Origin: Megalopta genalis
Lineage: Eukaryota > Arthropoda > Insecta > Hymenoptera > Halictidae
Length of the DNA stretch: 64,000 nt
Assembly (NCBI RefSeq): GCF_051020955.1
Contig: NW_027476167.1
Location: 1 to 64,000 of the forward strand
Direction of reading: 5' to 3'
Shown: positions 31,307-43,020 of the stretch, one piece after another
Numbering within the stretch: the stretch's first letter is position 1
How the letters are laid out: every line of letters begins with the position of its first letter
Translations under genes and position numbers: made by a program
Notes under the pieces: generated by a model
Databases searched by the model: none
What the model was told of the DNA's origin: nothing
The model's input: only the letters and a program-made list of their open reading frames with translations

Positions 31307-33831
31307 TATACACTATATTTCTGAACATTTCGGGACCCAAAGTTTCGGGTTCTGATCCAAACTCAAAGAAAATTCTCGACCCGACTCTAACCTGAAATCT
31401 CAGATCCCTGCTTACCTCTAGTGTACAGTAAAGTGAACATTTTGACACTATATACAGGGTGTCCCAAAATTATGTTACTTGCGGAAAATGGAGGGTTCCT
31501 GAAGTAAAATTCGCCCCAGGAGTTCACCCGCATTGACTTATTTAATTATATCATCAAAAATAATTTATTTATGATTATAGAGAAATAAGATTTTTGAATA
31601 TTCTAACAATTTAAATTACTGTCCCAAATAAAATATGTTTTTAATAATTGATGACGTTCGTCAAATTCGAAATTGTCAAGTTTACTGAGAAAGATATTGT
31701 CATTCCGAAACTAGTCTCGAACGCATCTCCGAAACTCGATCAAGCCCAAATTATGCAAATGACTTCATTTCACATAAAAACAATGTTACCGAGAAGGATT
31801 TTTTGAAATTGGAATGTTACGACCCAAAATATTGCGAGGAATGTATTGCACTGTTATATAAACAATATAAACATTTACCATTTCTGTCTTTTTTAAAAAC
31901 GTTTACAAAACCTCCAATAAGAATGAAAAATTTCTTTCCTGACCGAGTCTTTTCTGTACTTCAACCTAAACCAATGCAGTGTATCACAATCAGTGTAGGT
32001 TCGAAATACACAGCGTTCGTACTCAAACACATAATATACAATGCGATTCCATTTCACAAGAAGAACTGCGATAAATACTGTCCGATATAAATCACAGACC
32101 TGTTTAAACCAATAACACTACTATGAAAAACCTCAGAAATAAGTTTATTAATTGCATTAACTCTGTAATACTATAAATGCTTGAGTTTGCTCGAAAAGAT
32201 TCGACGCACCTACTTTTTAACTTTGCAGCTTACTTAATAGACAACAACAAGGTTTTGTCCTCGCAAAAGTTGCTACAACTAGACAATCTGCATTATCAAT
32301 TTCATCGAATGAATGTACCAACTTGATCATTTTAAACATGGATTTTTATAAATCTTGAGTATTTGATTTAATCGTGTCAGAATAGGAAGCAGACAGTAAA
32401 TTGATCAACGAACTCAAGAAAGCAGTATCTCTAGTGGCAGTAGGATTTCAATGTAGAAATCAATCCTCTGAAGCTGTATTGCTTGTTATCCAAATATGGA
32501 TGCAAGTTTTTAATTAATGGAAGGCAACAGCATATAATGACGAGTAAATAAAAATTACCGATCCAGATTTCAATGACTCTTGGTACCATTACTGCACAAT
32601 TTGATTCATAGATAATATACACGGCTTCGCAGAAACACTTCCGGTCCTGTTCACCCCGAGAAGTAAATATTTCAGACTGTTAACCAAATTCAGGAAAGTT
32701 TGGTATGAAAGATCCAAAAGCAATTCTCAAAGCCTTGCTTCAAAAGTACGTCGAAATTCAGATCAATGTAGTCTTACTTTTCTTGTTGGTTACTTCCGCA
32801 ATAGTCATCTGGTTATCTGCTGAACACTGACGTGAATCTTGACATGAAAACTGCATCACTCAACTTCCATGTTGACCCAATCGGTTTTTGTTGACGGCAA
32901 AAACTGTAAATCATCAAGCAAGCAAATTCCTGCTTTCTGTATTTCCACTTCAATATTTACTAGGAATCGTGCATTCTTGCTATTTTTCATTATGTGATTA
33001 ATATTTGTTGCCAGTATACCAAGAATGTATCCACTGCGCGTTACTTTTCTAGTTATGTACACTATTTGAAATTTTGTAACCCTGAATTAATCAGCAATTA
33101 TTCTGAAATACTTTGGAAATTGAAGTCGATAGTTGTGAAGTTTACTTATCATTCTTTGAAAATGGCTATATTTGCCTGTAATTAATACTTAGGTAAGTAT
33201 CGTTGTCGTATCCAACCATAGTTGCCTTCGACTAATGAAACCAACGACTACTGTTACACTGCTTTTCTTCCTCCATATTATAACCATTTCAGGAAAACAT
33301 TTCGTTATTTCCGGTGCGTAGAGTACAAGAAATGTTCTGCAAACTACCAAGAATGCATAGCTCTGCAGTAATAAAAAATGGAGTATTCTCAATGTTCCAT
33401 TTAATGCAACTCTTCATTTGTGGTGAAATTACCAACGACCCAACTATAAATTTTCCAATACAGATTCAGTAGACTGAAGAAAATGGCCCCGTATCTCCAA
33501 AATCAAATCGATCAATTTTAGATCGCCAGTCCATTACCTCCTCTTTACTGGTATCACTTGGATCGATGCATAAGAACTCTAGCGCGACGTTAGTTTTTTT
33601 ACATTAAGTCGAGCTCAGCTGTTCGAGTTCGACGCCCGTCCAGGTAGACAACCCGTAGTAAACACTTCAAACAGTCTTTTTTTGCAGCGTCGCAATGTAT
33701 TTATCATCTTCCAATAATCCCAATATCAAATCCGTTACCTATTTTTCGTTGTTTCCCATGCAGCGCTCTTCGTTAGGTCAACGAAATAAATAGGCCCTCA
33801 CACCGCTAACGTGGCATTAGTTATCAACTAC
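31307..33831. other. AT-rich stretch without a recognised gene
   Basis: CGGGxCCC-rich sequence at 31325-31410 resembles subterminal repeats of hAT elements. ACAGGGTGTCCC occurs at about 31454 (reverse complement of the motif near 17919). A 95-codon ORF at 31803-32090 has no recognised motif. Nothing else is supported. Confidence 0.5.
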
Positions 33832-34151
33832 TGTTACGTAGATACATATAGTTGCGCTAGTATATATAACTCTAAGTTCTCTGCTCTTGCAGTCCAGTGT
33901 CTGTATACTTTTGTGCTTGCAGCCTAGCTTCGCTATAATCAATTGCACTTGCAAATTTCGCTACAGCTTTGTAATCATAAATTGATCGCTTGATCGTATA
34001 AATTCGTGACCTTCATGATACATCAATAGATTTTATCATTCTATTGTATATTATGCTGCTCTGTACAAATCTTATTGGTTAAAATATATTTAGTGTTATT
34101 ACACTAGCGTTCTTTACTATACAGTCCACTATCCAATTCATCCTTCCAACA
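33832..34151. repeat. Candidate solo LTR, 320 bp
   Basis: It begins TGTTACGTAG and ends TTCCAACA. CTAC occurs immediately before (33828-33831) and after (34152-34155), consistent with a 4-bp target duplication. A TATA-like run (AGTATATATAAC) lies near the left end. No related internal sequence was seen, so family and orientation are open. Confidence 0.5.
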
Positions 34152-35399
34152 CTACTAGAGTTCCCAACGAAAAGATATATTTGCAACATAAACTCTTATA
34201 AGAATAACGAACTAGTAATTTTGAAAATTGTCGAACATTTAACTTATTTTTGCACTTTATGAGCCTTCCTGAGTACCACATATTTCCAAAACTTCATACT
34301 CCGGTTACGTAAATACATACAACTGTAAGATGTAGATGGTTCATTCTATTATATATTTCACATAGAACATTATTATGATTCAGATTTTGATAATGCTCTA
34401 CATTGATGTTTAAACCCACGATTTAAAAAAGTTATGAAAAGAGTGATGTCAATTTTGCAGGTTGTCTTCGCTGTAGTAAGCATCAAAGTAGTATAATAAT
34501 ACTTTACTATCCATACTTTAATTATGCATGATTCGTACTCAAGCCGCTATATGCACTATTCAGATTTGACGAGGAGATGACTATAAACTGTGCGGACACG
34601 TTGCTCGCAAAAGTTTTCTCGTGAGCTTTAAACTATACGTTAGTAGGAGTTACCGTCTTCGTTTGAACGGTTCAAACAGATATATGTATAATTTCCTTAT
34701 AGTACAATACTGTGTATAGTACAAACAGAATTAAGTCTCATTACGAATAATTTCTTTCACGAACCATCACTGAACGCGACATCGGGTCGACACATTCGAT
34801 GGAAGAAATAGAAAAGCTCGTCTCGATGACCATATTATACGACATATGTCCAAAATGATCTATTGGAATCAAAATATACTCCATAAATACTGCAGAATTC
34901 ATTTGAATTGATAGAATTAAGAATTAACTTTCCTACCTCGATTATAATGATATAAAAAAATGATCACGTTTTCAGTTAGCATTTATGCATTACTATCCTA
35001 CAAATGTAAGTTTTATAAATAACGCTAAATATTTATTAATAAAAATAAGATCAAAATAAATAAAACTAATTCAAACAAACACTATATGGTACTATAATAT
35101 AGTATATAGAGTATTTTCCCGAAACTACAGAGTTTCGTAATTAGAGAATTATTGTAATATCATTAAAGAAATTTTTTTCACCAATTTTTAAAATACACCT
35201 GTGAGATTTATTATGTATACAACATTATTTAGAATACCAAAATTATGAAATTCTTTTTCGAAAATCATCGGTTGGTGCGAAATTGGTTTAGTCAAGTGTA
35301 TCGACTGAGCACTGGCCAGAAAAGCATAGGACTACATATTTCCAGACTTGTGGTCAGGAGATTAACCGAATCAATTAAACCAGTTTGTTTCGCACTTAT
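34152..35399. other. AT-rich stretch without a recognised gene
   Basis: Nothing recognised. At about 34305 the sequence GTTACGTAAATACATACAAC resembles the start of the candidate LTR at 33832. Confidence 0.45.
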
Positions 35400-36353
35400 C
35401 CGGCTCGAGGGACCAGAATGTGTCGCAGATCCGGCTCGAAGGACCAAAATGTGTGTGCGAAGCGAGTCGAGCTTTTTCGACCCGCGATTGCGTTCGCTCG
35501 TTAGCGAATTTATGCCGCGGATGAGGATTCTACGGAATGCCTCGTGATCTGGTTCGAAGTATCAATGTTACGGTTGATACTGAGCCAAATTGCAATCTCC
35601 CACTGTTCCGTTGGTGGTTACTGCCCGATCGGCCGCGTCGTGGTCGTGAAGATTGACGAAGTGCCCGAATGATTCTGTCCGATTGACTCCGGATGAACGA
35701 CTCGAACGATTCGAACGACTCCGTGTGAACTCGAGAGAGTGTCCGATTCACTGACTGCCCGAATGCACGACCCCGTATCACCGACTGTAATGTACTCGAG
35801 AGCTAGAGCTAGAGCGAGAGAGAGAGAGAGCGCGCGTGTGAGTGTTCGCGCCCCGACTGGTCGCGTTGTTTTATGCAGGTTACCCCCACTTGAGATTCCT
35901 GAAGGAACCTCACCTCCACGCCGGGATGCACTGATTGGTTTTTCTCGAATATTACGATTTCTTAATCAGTGTCCTCTAAACGTTTTGTCACCACCCTCTC
36001 GTATCGTCCTACACGGGCCTTGTCTAGGAGAGGCGGGTGTCGCGTAGTTGCGTGGTCGGGAGGTCCCCTGGGGCCTGAGATATCATCCCAGCGACGGTTG
36101 GGACTAAACTTTCCCAAGACCCGTTAAAATTCTTAAGTTTTATGACGGGGTTGTTTTCCGGGCCTTTCGGGTCTACGACGCCTCGCGGTCATTAAAAAGA
36201 CGGAAGACACTGCACAGATGATCGGCAGATGGAAAAAAGGTTTCCGTCTCTTTAGATGAACCTCGCTTGTCCGCGCCATAAACCTTCGCGAAAGCGGTCT
36301 ACGGGAGGTCCTACGGAACGGAACAAGTTTATTACAAAAGATAAAAGGGAACA
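35400..36353 (-). repeat. Candidate LTR with adjacent primer-binding site, minus orientation
   Basis: CCGGCTCGAAGGACCA at 35431-35446 is the reverse complement of the primer-binding motif in the BEL element. A near copy with one change lies at 35400-35415. Read on the minus strand, an LTR would start TGTTCCC at 36353 and end CACACA at about 35452, roughly 900 bp. It contains a (GA)n run near 35814-35831. The internal region is missing apart from ~200 bp on the left. The boundaries are tentative because there is no second copy. Confidence 0.45.
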
Positions 36354-37317
36354 TTTTCTATTATTCCAAACATGACTAGACATATAAGTCAACATAATAA
36401 AAAACAGAGAGAATGTGAATGTGATTGTTATTATTGGGTATGGGCCTTGAGAAATGAAAGAAAGTGAGGAGAGTTCGTCGGAGCGTGTGCAGTTTCAAAT
36501 GTTATTCTTTTGATTAGAATACGTAATTTCTGTTCACAATTTCGTTACTGTGAAAAATCATATCTTGCGGTTCTTCTTGAAGTTCTTTCGTTTCTTCATT
36601 TACGTTTCTTCTTTCTTCCTCCTGAGAGCCTAATAAAAATTGTGTGACATGTATCGGGGTGCATCGTTCTCCTATAATCGTACTTATAATGTCTAGTTAA
36701 TCATGTTCAAGCTTTCTCGTGTCTGATTGAATGGAATGAGCATTTTTATATAATAATCCTAATAGTAAGGAATTTAAAATTAGTTAATGACAGTGTAAGA
36801 CGAGGCTTGAAGTTTATCACGGAATGTAATAGCTTATTATATATAACGAAAAATGAATATAATAAACAATTTATTTTATAAGTATTAGAAGATTATCGGT
36901 GACGTCATCCAGATGCTAGCAAATCAATCTGAATAAAAGCCGTATATTGACCAGTATGTAACATTTTATAAGATATTTCAATTAATTTTATTATAACGTA
37001 TAATTTTAAATTAAGTCACGATAATATTATATACATGTAAGATTACATTTTCATTATAAAAAATATTTAGTACCGCCTCTAAAACAGTGGTACACATTTA
37101 TATTAAAATTAACGTACATAATAGAAATTTCAAATCTTTGAACCCGATGCGACACGGGTTACCGTTATCCAGTCGCTTTGAAATTTTACGTACATTATTT
37201 TTTCACCCTCAGAAATCATTTTTGTTGTTACATAGCATATTATAAACCAAAAAAAATCAATCATAAAAAATGTTTACCTTGAATGAATATCTAATAAGAA
37301 AATACGTACAACTATAA
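36354..37317. other. AT-rich stretch without a recognised gene
   Basis: No coding motif or repeat boundary was identified. Confidence 0.45.
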
Positions 37318-38826
37318 AAATCCTCCACGGTATGATACTTCTTAAAACATTCCGGCAGAAGCTACTTTACCTTCCGCGCATTCTCACTTCGTTTCGCTTC
37401 GAATTTTATGTTTATGTATGAGCTTGGAGTCGAAGAGGTGTTTCAACTGATCTAGATTTTCCACGCATTTTGTAATCCGGTAATTCGACAATTTGTAAAA
37501 TTGCTTCTGCTATATTTATACCGTAATCAACATAAGTCTCCCTTTTTCAACTGTGAATAGCTTTATGCATAATGTAGGTATTGAACAGAGCCATATCTGA
37601 CATGCAAAAGAAAAGTTTTCGGTATCCTTCGATGACTTTTTTCATGATTCGGAAACAGGCAAACAACTGATCTTGATGATCAACTGCACCCATAACCTTG
37701 TTATATTCCAGGATACATTTAGGCTTCATTACTTTCTGTAATTCTTTGTTTGATTACTCGACCATCTCTGCAGTTTCGTGTTTCATTGATATCATATACA
37801 CGTCGCGCTTGTCCTTCCACCTCACAGCTATCAAATTATTGCAACATCTTCATATACATTCGCCTTTCTTCAAAATATGCTTTTGATTGGCGTTTGGCAT
37901 ATTTTTCCTGTTCTTGATTTGGTGAAGAGTACCAGTTATCCAGAGACAAAGTATATTCCTTGTTTATTATAAATTTTGACAGCTCTATCACAACGTTCTC
38001 TAACGCACTATCATTTCGATCAATTTTGTACTGGCCAGTATATATTTTAAATCCGTGACAGAAACCGGTACTTGCCTCGTACAATTTGTAAATTTTTAAT
38101 ACAAATCAGGCTCTTTTGGTTGGATTGAATTGTTTGTACGCTAAACGCTCTTTATATTTCATTAAGGATTCGTCTATACTGACATATTCATTGGGTGTGT
38201 AAATTTCTTTAAATTTTTCATTCCAAAGGTTGATGATAGCTTTTATCTTTAGAAGTCGGTGATTACTATCAGCAGTTTCATTATCAGAGAAATGTAAAAA
38301 TCTCGAAATTTGCCGAAATCTCTTAAAAGGCATCGTTTGTCTAAATATTGGCGTTTCTACTACAGCTCTTCTAGTTCAATACAGTTAAATATTTGATTTT
38401 TTTCACTTGACCCATCAAAATTCACAGTGCATAATGGGCCTTTATTTCATCTAAGATAACAGGATACCAAGTGTCGTCCACATGCCGTCTTTTCGCTCGT
38501 CGTGAATTGTCTGATGTGCGAAGCGATTTGTTTTCATGGTCAGCATTTCCCGAAACTTGTCATCAAATGTAATAAAAAATAGGTCTAACATTGTTGGATT
38601 CTCGCTTAAATTATTTAAAATAGACGCTTTTATTCCATGATGTTCAGAATACTTCCAAACTATTGATGTGTTTTTTACTTTCTGGCAAATCCATGATTGT
38701 CGTACCTTTCTCTTCACTACTTCCAACTATAATCATACGCCTTACACGCTTTGTGATTGGCGCAAACACGTTACTATCACTGGATTCGTTATCATTGCTT
38801 TTATCTAACACTTTTGTATTTTGCAT
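37318..38826 (-). pseudogene. piggyBac-family transposase, pseudogene 1
   Basis: Successive minus-strand fragments follow the order of a piggyBac (DDE_Tnp_1_7) transposase. The N-terminus is acidic (LDKSNDNESSDSN). Then come HGIKASILNNLSENPTMLDL, MPFKRFRQISRFLHFSDNE, YVSIDESLMKYKERLAYKQF (catalytic Asp), GFKIYTGQYKIDRNDSALEN, YTLSLDNWYSSP (catalytic Asp) and KCILEYNKVMGAVDHQDQLF (catalytic Asp). A degraded cysteine-containing tail, CFKKYHTVEDF, lies near 37320. At least four frame breaks separate the pieces. It would excise and insert DNA at TTAA, but terminal repeats were not located. Confidence 0.87.
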
Positions 38827-39059
38827 TTTGTAGGGATTTCTTACATTTTAATAACTAAACTGCTTTGTAACAACAATTATAAGAATCGCGACTAACTCTC
38901 GTGGCATACTGATAGGAACTAACATTCATTTACTATCTGTTCGCGAGCCTGGCTCGTGATATTCATTTTTGATAAGCGATGGTAATATACAACGAATTTG
39001 TACAAGAAAACTGTTGTGAAAAAGACCAAGAATCTTTTTTCAGGTTTAACGTCGCATCG

Positions 39060-39363
39060 ACCTTCATGTCATTAGCGACGGTTTATTGTCCTGTTTCTTG
39101 TTTTTATTTCCTGGTAGATGTTGGTTTCCTTTAGGAATTTTACGACGGGTAGTATCATGTATTTTTGTCTTGATATTTCGTATTTTCTGCATTCGAAAAG
39201 GATGTGGTTGGTCGACATAGTTTGGTTGCACGTGTTGCAAAAGGGTGGTTCTATTCGTTTGTGTATATGCGCGATGTTTCCAAATGGAATTAAGTTGAAC
39301 GAAGTCGCTGGTTGTTTTTATGTACACTTTAATATTACAGTACAGCTATGGTCTTAGCGATGC
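39060..39363 (-). pseudogene. LINE ORF2 3' fragment
   Basis: A minus frame contains CNTCNQTMSTNHILFECRKY followed by EISRQKYMI. The pattern CxxC...HxLFECxxY is the conserved cysteine/histidine motif near the C-terminus of many LINE ORF2 proteins. Only this end remains. An ORF1-like fragment lies upstream on the same strand (40363-40975), so both may come from one deleted LINE. Confidence 0.6.
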
Positions 39364-40184
39364 GTTATTTGCGTTCTATCTGCGTTCTTAGAGTTCTAAC
39401 AGTTCTGACTAACGTTCTAGGTGCCCTTCCGCTTGTCACCTCAGTTTTTTTGTTGATTGATGGATGGTAGGTTTTGGTGGAGGAAATGAAGCGTTTTTGA
39501 TTGGAGATGGGTGTGTCGGAAGGAACTTGAAATGAGGAGTGGGAAACTGTTCGAAAGTTCGGGTTGTAATTTTTCCGTTTTGTGAAATATGGAATTTATG
39601 AGTCGTGTTGTCCGTTCGTCGGGTCGAAGGGTATTTTCGTTCGGATGCATTTTTTACTGTCGCAGGTATATTGCATAATTGCTCAAGGGATGGCTAGGGA
39701 CGTTCGACCTTCGGTGTTGCCGTCGCAACAGTTTGATTATTATTTTTTTAATGTTATTGGAGCAGGGATCTTGAAATTTAAGTCGCTAATTTTATTGGGT
39801 TGATATGACTTCCTTCTGATGTTATAGATAGCGGTCTCTTATTCTCCTCTTTGTTTGTGTTGAATTCTTCTGTCTCTATTTCCATTGTATTTGTCCTGCC
39901 TTCTTGATATTCGACAATACGTTGACCGATATGAATATATCATTGATGATTGATACGTTAATGCGGGGGGAAGGGATTTATATTTAGATCGGTTTGGGAA
40001 CCGTTTTCGTTCGTGTTTGTATTGTTAGGACATTGCTTATAGCTTCATTGATTACAATTGAAGCAGATCTGTTTCTCTGAAGTGGTGAATATTCAGAGAC
40101 TTGTTATAAACAAGTTCGTAGACTTGTCTTCTTCTGAAACTTAATATGTGTGCAAAATCTGGGTCTGTGATTACTGCTTTCAAG

Positions 40185-40362
40185 TACAGTGACTCGCATT
40201 AATATTCGGACACGATATTATTAGAAAAATTATTACTCTCTTTTATTATTTATGATAGTATTATTGAATCAATAGCTTTCTCATATAATAAAGCACTTCT
40301 TATAGTAAGTAAAAACATAAATTTTGTTTACTTATTGCGCATATTCTTTTGTATACTAAGCA
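40185..40362. repeat. Tc1/mariner-like terminal fragment, copy 1
   Basis: ACAGTGACTCGCATTAATAT leads into TCGGACACGATATTATTAG and about 150 bp closely matching 50171-50343. CAGTGACTC...ATTCGGACA is typical of Tc1-like ends. It interrupts the LINE ORF1 fragment. Confidence 0.65.
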
Positions 40363-40975
40363 AATCTGTTTGTCAGTAGAGGCAAAAATTCTGTGTAGGG
40401 TATCGTCAAAATTAATTAAGAATGTGCTTGGAAATTTGTTCAGGAGGTCGATATCGACGTATACTTGACGTCTGAAGCTGCACAAATTCAGGGTCAGATG
40501 TCTTTGCTCTCAGGTCGGTTATTCTAGAGCAGAGTTTGATGTTATTGGTTCTAAATGCATTTTCAATTACTGAATTTGGGATGATCGATGCTACATTTGA
40601 CAGCTCGATACGTTGGGTCGGCGATATCATAGGACGGATTTCAATATTTGTGTTCCTGATGGTAATTGATTTGAATTTTGCTGTTATGTTGCTGACAGTT
40701 TCTTTGTTATCTAGGTATGTGCATACCCTACCGTTTGAAATTCTCGATATGTATTTGATAGATCTGGGGCCTATTATCTTTCCTATGGCTAATGCATAGT
40801 CCCTGACGGTAATACCATCTACAGCATGCAGTATTATGGCTTGGTCCTTGGTTGGGGCGTATTCTCGTTTGGCATTTTCGTAGGAGGTGACTGATATAGT
40901 GTTTTGTTGTTGGCTCGGTTTCTTGGACTATTAGGCAGTTGGGAAGGATTCCTGTAGTCAGGATCTCATCCCAGA
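40363..40975 (-). pseudogene. LINE ORF1-like (gag-type) fragment
   Basis: Translating the minus strand across frame breaks gives ordered motifs of a family common in insect LINE ORF1 proteins: EYAPTKDQAIILHAVDGITV, YALAIGKIIGPRSIKYISRI, NGRVCTYLD, QRIELSNVASIIPNSVIENA, RQVYVDIDLLNKFPS and LINFDDTLHRIFASTDKQ. The zinc knuckles expected next are lost where the Tc1-like fragment begins at 40362. The frame is broken several times. Confidence 0.65.
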
Positions 40976-41339
40976 TCTGGTCGCTCTACATTTGTATCAT
41001 GATACTGTAGGAAATGAATTGGCAAATTTATTATTCTGAGTCGAAGTTTTAAATTGTTTATTTCACAAAGGCTCGGCTCGAATAAACATCGTAATGTATT
41101 AAACAATCTTCTTATCGATCGCATCCCACAGCTAACACGATTCATTCTACAGTTCGGCCAATCCTGAACTATAGAGTAACCATCCATGGTCACCAAAGAA
41201 TCCCAACTTTATTTCCAAGAGTTAGATCTTAAAAAATATACAATTCATATTACACAAAACGTAAATAAGAAATATTAAAAATAAGTCTTACGAAATGCAA
41301 CAAATACCCATACATTCACATACAAACTTAAACTTATTC

Positions 41340-41960
41340 ACAATGCGGTATCGTTTCAGTTTTCGAACAATCTGACACAATGTTTCATTTCAAACTCTGT
41401 CAAATTTCGAATCACTTCTTCAGATCTTGTCGATCTACAAGCAAACAGTCTAAAGAATTTGGTAAATCCATCCACTACTGCCAAAACATATTTAAAACCT
41501 TTTCCACACTTCTCCGTAATAATCCACATGAATTGTCTGAAATGGTAGGTCACCTTTAGGTAAACTATGCAAGAACCTCTCCTCTACCACTAATTAGCTA
41601 AAATTCAATACATTTCAAACAATTGTTAACATATTGTTTAATCTTTTGTCGCATTTGCGGAAACCAGTATATTTGTCTTATGTCATCGATGACTTTGTCA
41701 ATACCTACATGCCCCAAATTGTCATGAGCCTAATAATTTATATATATTTATATATTATTTAATTTATATATATTTATATATATTTATATAATTGTCATTA
41801 GCCTAATAATATTATTTTCTAAACACGCGGGTACGTAAAATAACAATTTATCATTATTAATTTTTCTATTTTCCTATAAACTAACCGTCCCTTAATTCAT
41901 AATGTTTTTCCTCGCTTGTTTCCAATCTGTTTCTTAATCCACGAATCGTATGGTCTTGAT
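41340..41960 (-). pseudogene. Gypsy integrase fragment (second gypsy copy)
   Basis: Minus-strand pieces read NLGHVGIDKVIDDIRQIYWF and QYVNNCLKCI (zinc module), LPFQTIHVDYYGEVW (first Asp of the core), then GFKYVLAVVDGFTKFFRLFA and SEEVIRNLTEFE. Frame breaks lie between them, and an AT-rich run interrupts the region near 41740-41800. Nothing recognisable of the second and third catalytic residues follows. It is unrelated in frame and position to the large gypsy element. Confidence 0.78.
41735..41802. repeat. TATA-rich microsatellite
   Basis: Imperfect repeats of TTTATATATATTTATATA. A short segment (AATTGTCAT, AGCCTAATAATAT) is duplicated on both sides, suggesting slippage. Confidence 0.75.
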
Positions 41961-41961
41961 A

Positions 41962-42377
41962 TTATTTAATTGACAATGTCTCTTCTAAAGTATTAGGTTC
42001 CAATACTGCGTCAAGATATCTTAGCATCGAACGTCCCGCTGAAATGTCGGGTCGCACATTGTTGCTTTTAATCCTGAGCTCCTTAAAACGGTGGTACACG
42101 CAAACGTTCTTGAGTAATATCCTATCACTAAGCTTGTTCGACCACGGACCGTAAGTCCACAATGTTGAATCCTTCGGTGATGATGGATCGTGCACGTGAT
42201 TTCTTCTGCATCCCTGCCTCGATGATGAAATGCTTTCTGACAATGAATATGGGTTTGAGATTTTTCGGGCATTTCTTGCATAATCTTCATTTCGTCGACT
42301 CCTGCGTTGCGCATCATTTTTGTTCCTACAGCTTGTTTACTTCTGAAAAAGTACAAACATGTAAAATATATAAACAT
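41962..42377 (-). other. Unidentified overlapping ORFs
   Basis: Two minus frames, 93 codons (41962-42243) and 118 codons (42021-42377), overlap. Neither has a recognised motif. Their position upstream of the gypsy integrase remnant on the same strand leaves open a degraded gypsy segment. Confidence 0.25.
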
Positions 42378-42809
42378 GTGCTAGAAAAGAACTATGTATT
42401 GCGTAGCAGTTTTTAAAAAATGCGGATCTATCAGGGACGGTGGTGGATTGTTGTTATACTAATTGACCGCGAACTAATTCGTAGCACACGATCCATTTTT
42501 GTATTCGATTGGATTTCACACCTCGTACCCAATTCATAATCGATTCGATTTCATCAAAATTCAATTCATGGCCGATATAGGTGTACTCTATTATTATCAC
42601 TTTTCTTTTACTCATTATATCATTACCAAGTGTATTCAGAGTTAATAGTACATATATTTATTAAAAGGACAACCAATAGTAGTAGTAGTAGTAATAGTTG
42701 TAATCTAAAATTGTTGAAAAAGTAACTGTAGTCTCGGACAAAAATTAATTTATAGTTTACTTGGGACTGAAGTTCGAAATTATCAGATTTCATTGCGCTG
42801 GTGTCTTAA

Positions 42810-43020
42810 GCGCGCACAGGCGGTAATATAAACTGTAACTTATAAATACACAGCGCGATACACACATTATCGCCGGTGGTCGCTCAGTCGTTCGTGCATA
42901 ACGTACATATATCTTCTTTAAAATAAAAATTATAATAAAAGTTTTAGTAAAACTTTGTACAGTTTACTTTGTACGTTGTACAGTTTATTTGATAAATAAT
43001 CCAAGCCATAATCCCAATAA
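42810..43020 (+). repeat. Promoter-like segment shared with 13330-13543
   Basis: It shares, in order, GGTCGCTCAGTC, CGTACATATA, AAATAAAA and the end AAATAATCCAAGCC(A)TAATCCCAATA with the left copy. AACTTATAAATACAC gives a TATA-like box. It has diverged more than the left copy and no flanking coding region is seen. Confidence 0.55.

Noticed and set aside
31803..32090. 95-codon ORF as a host gene
   Set aside because: No recognised domain, AT-rich composition like its surroundings, no splice or promoter evidence.
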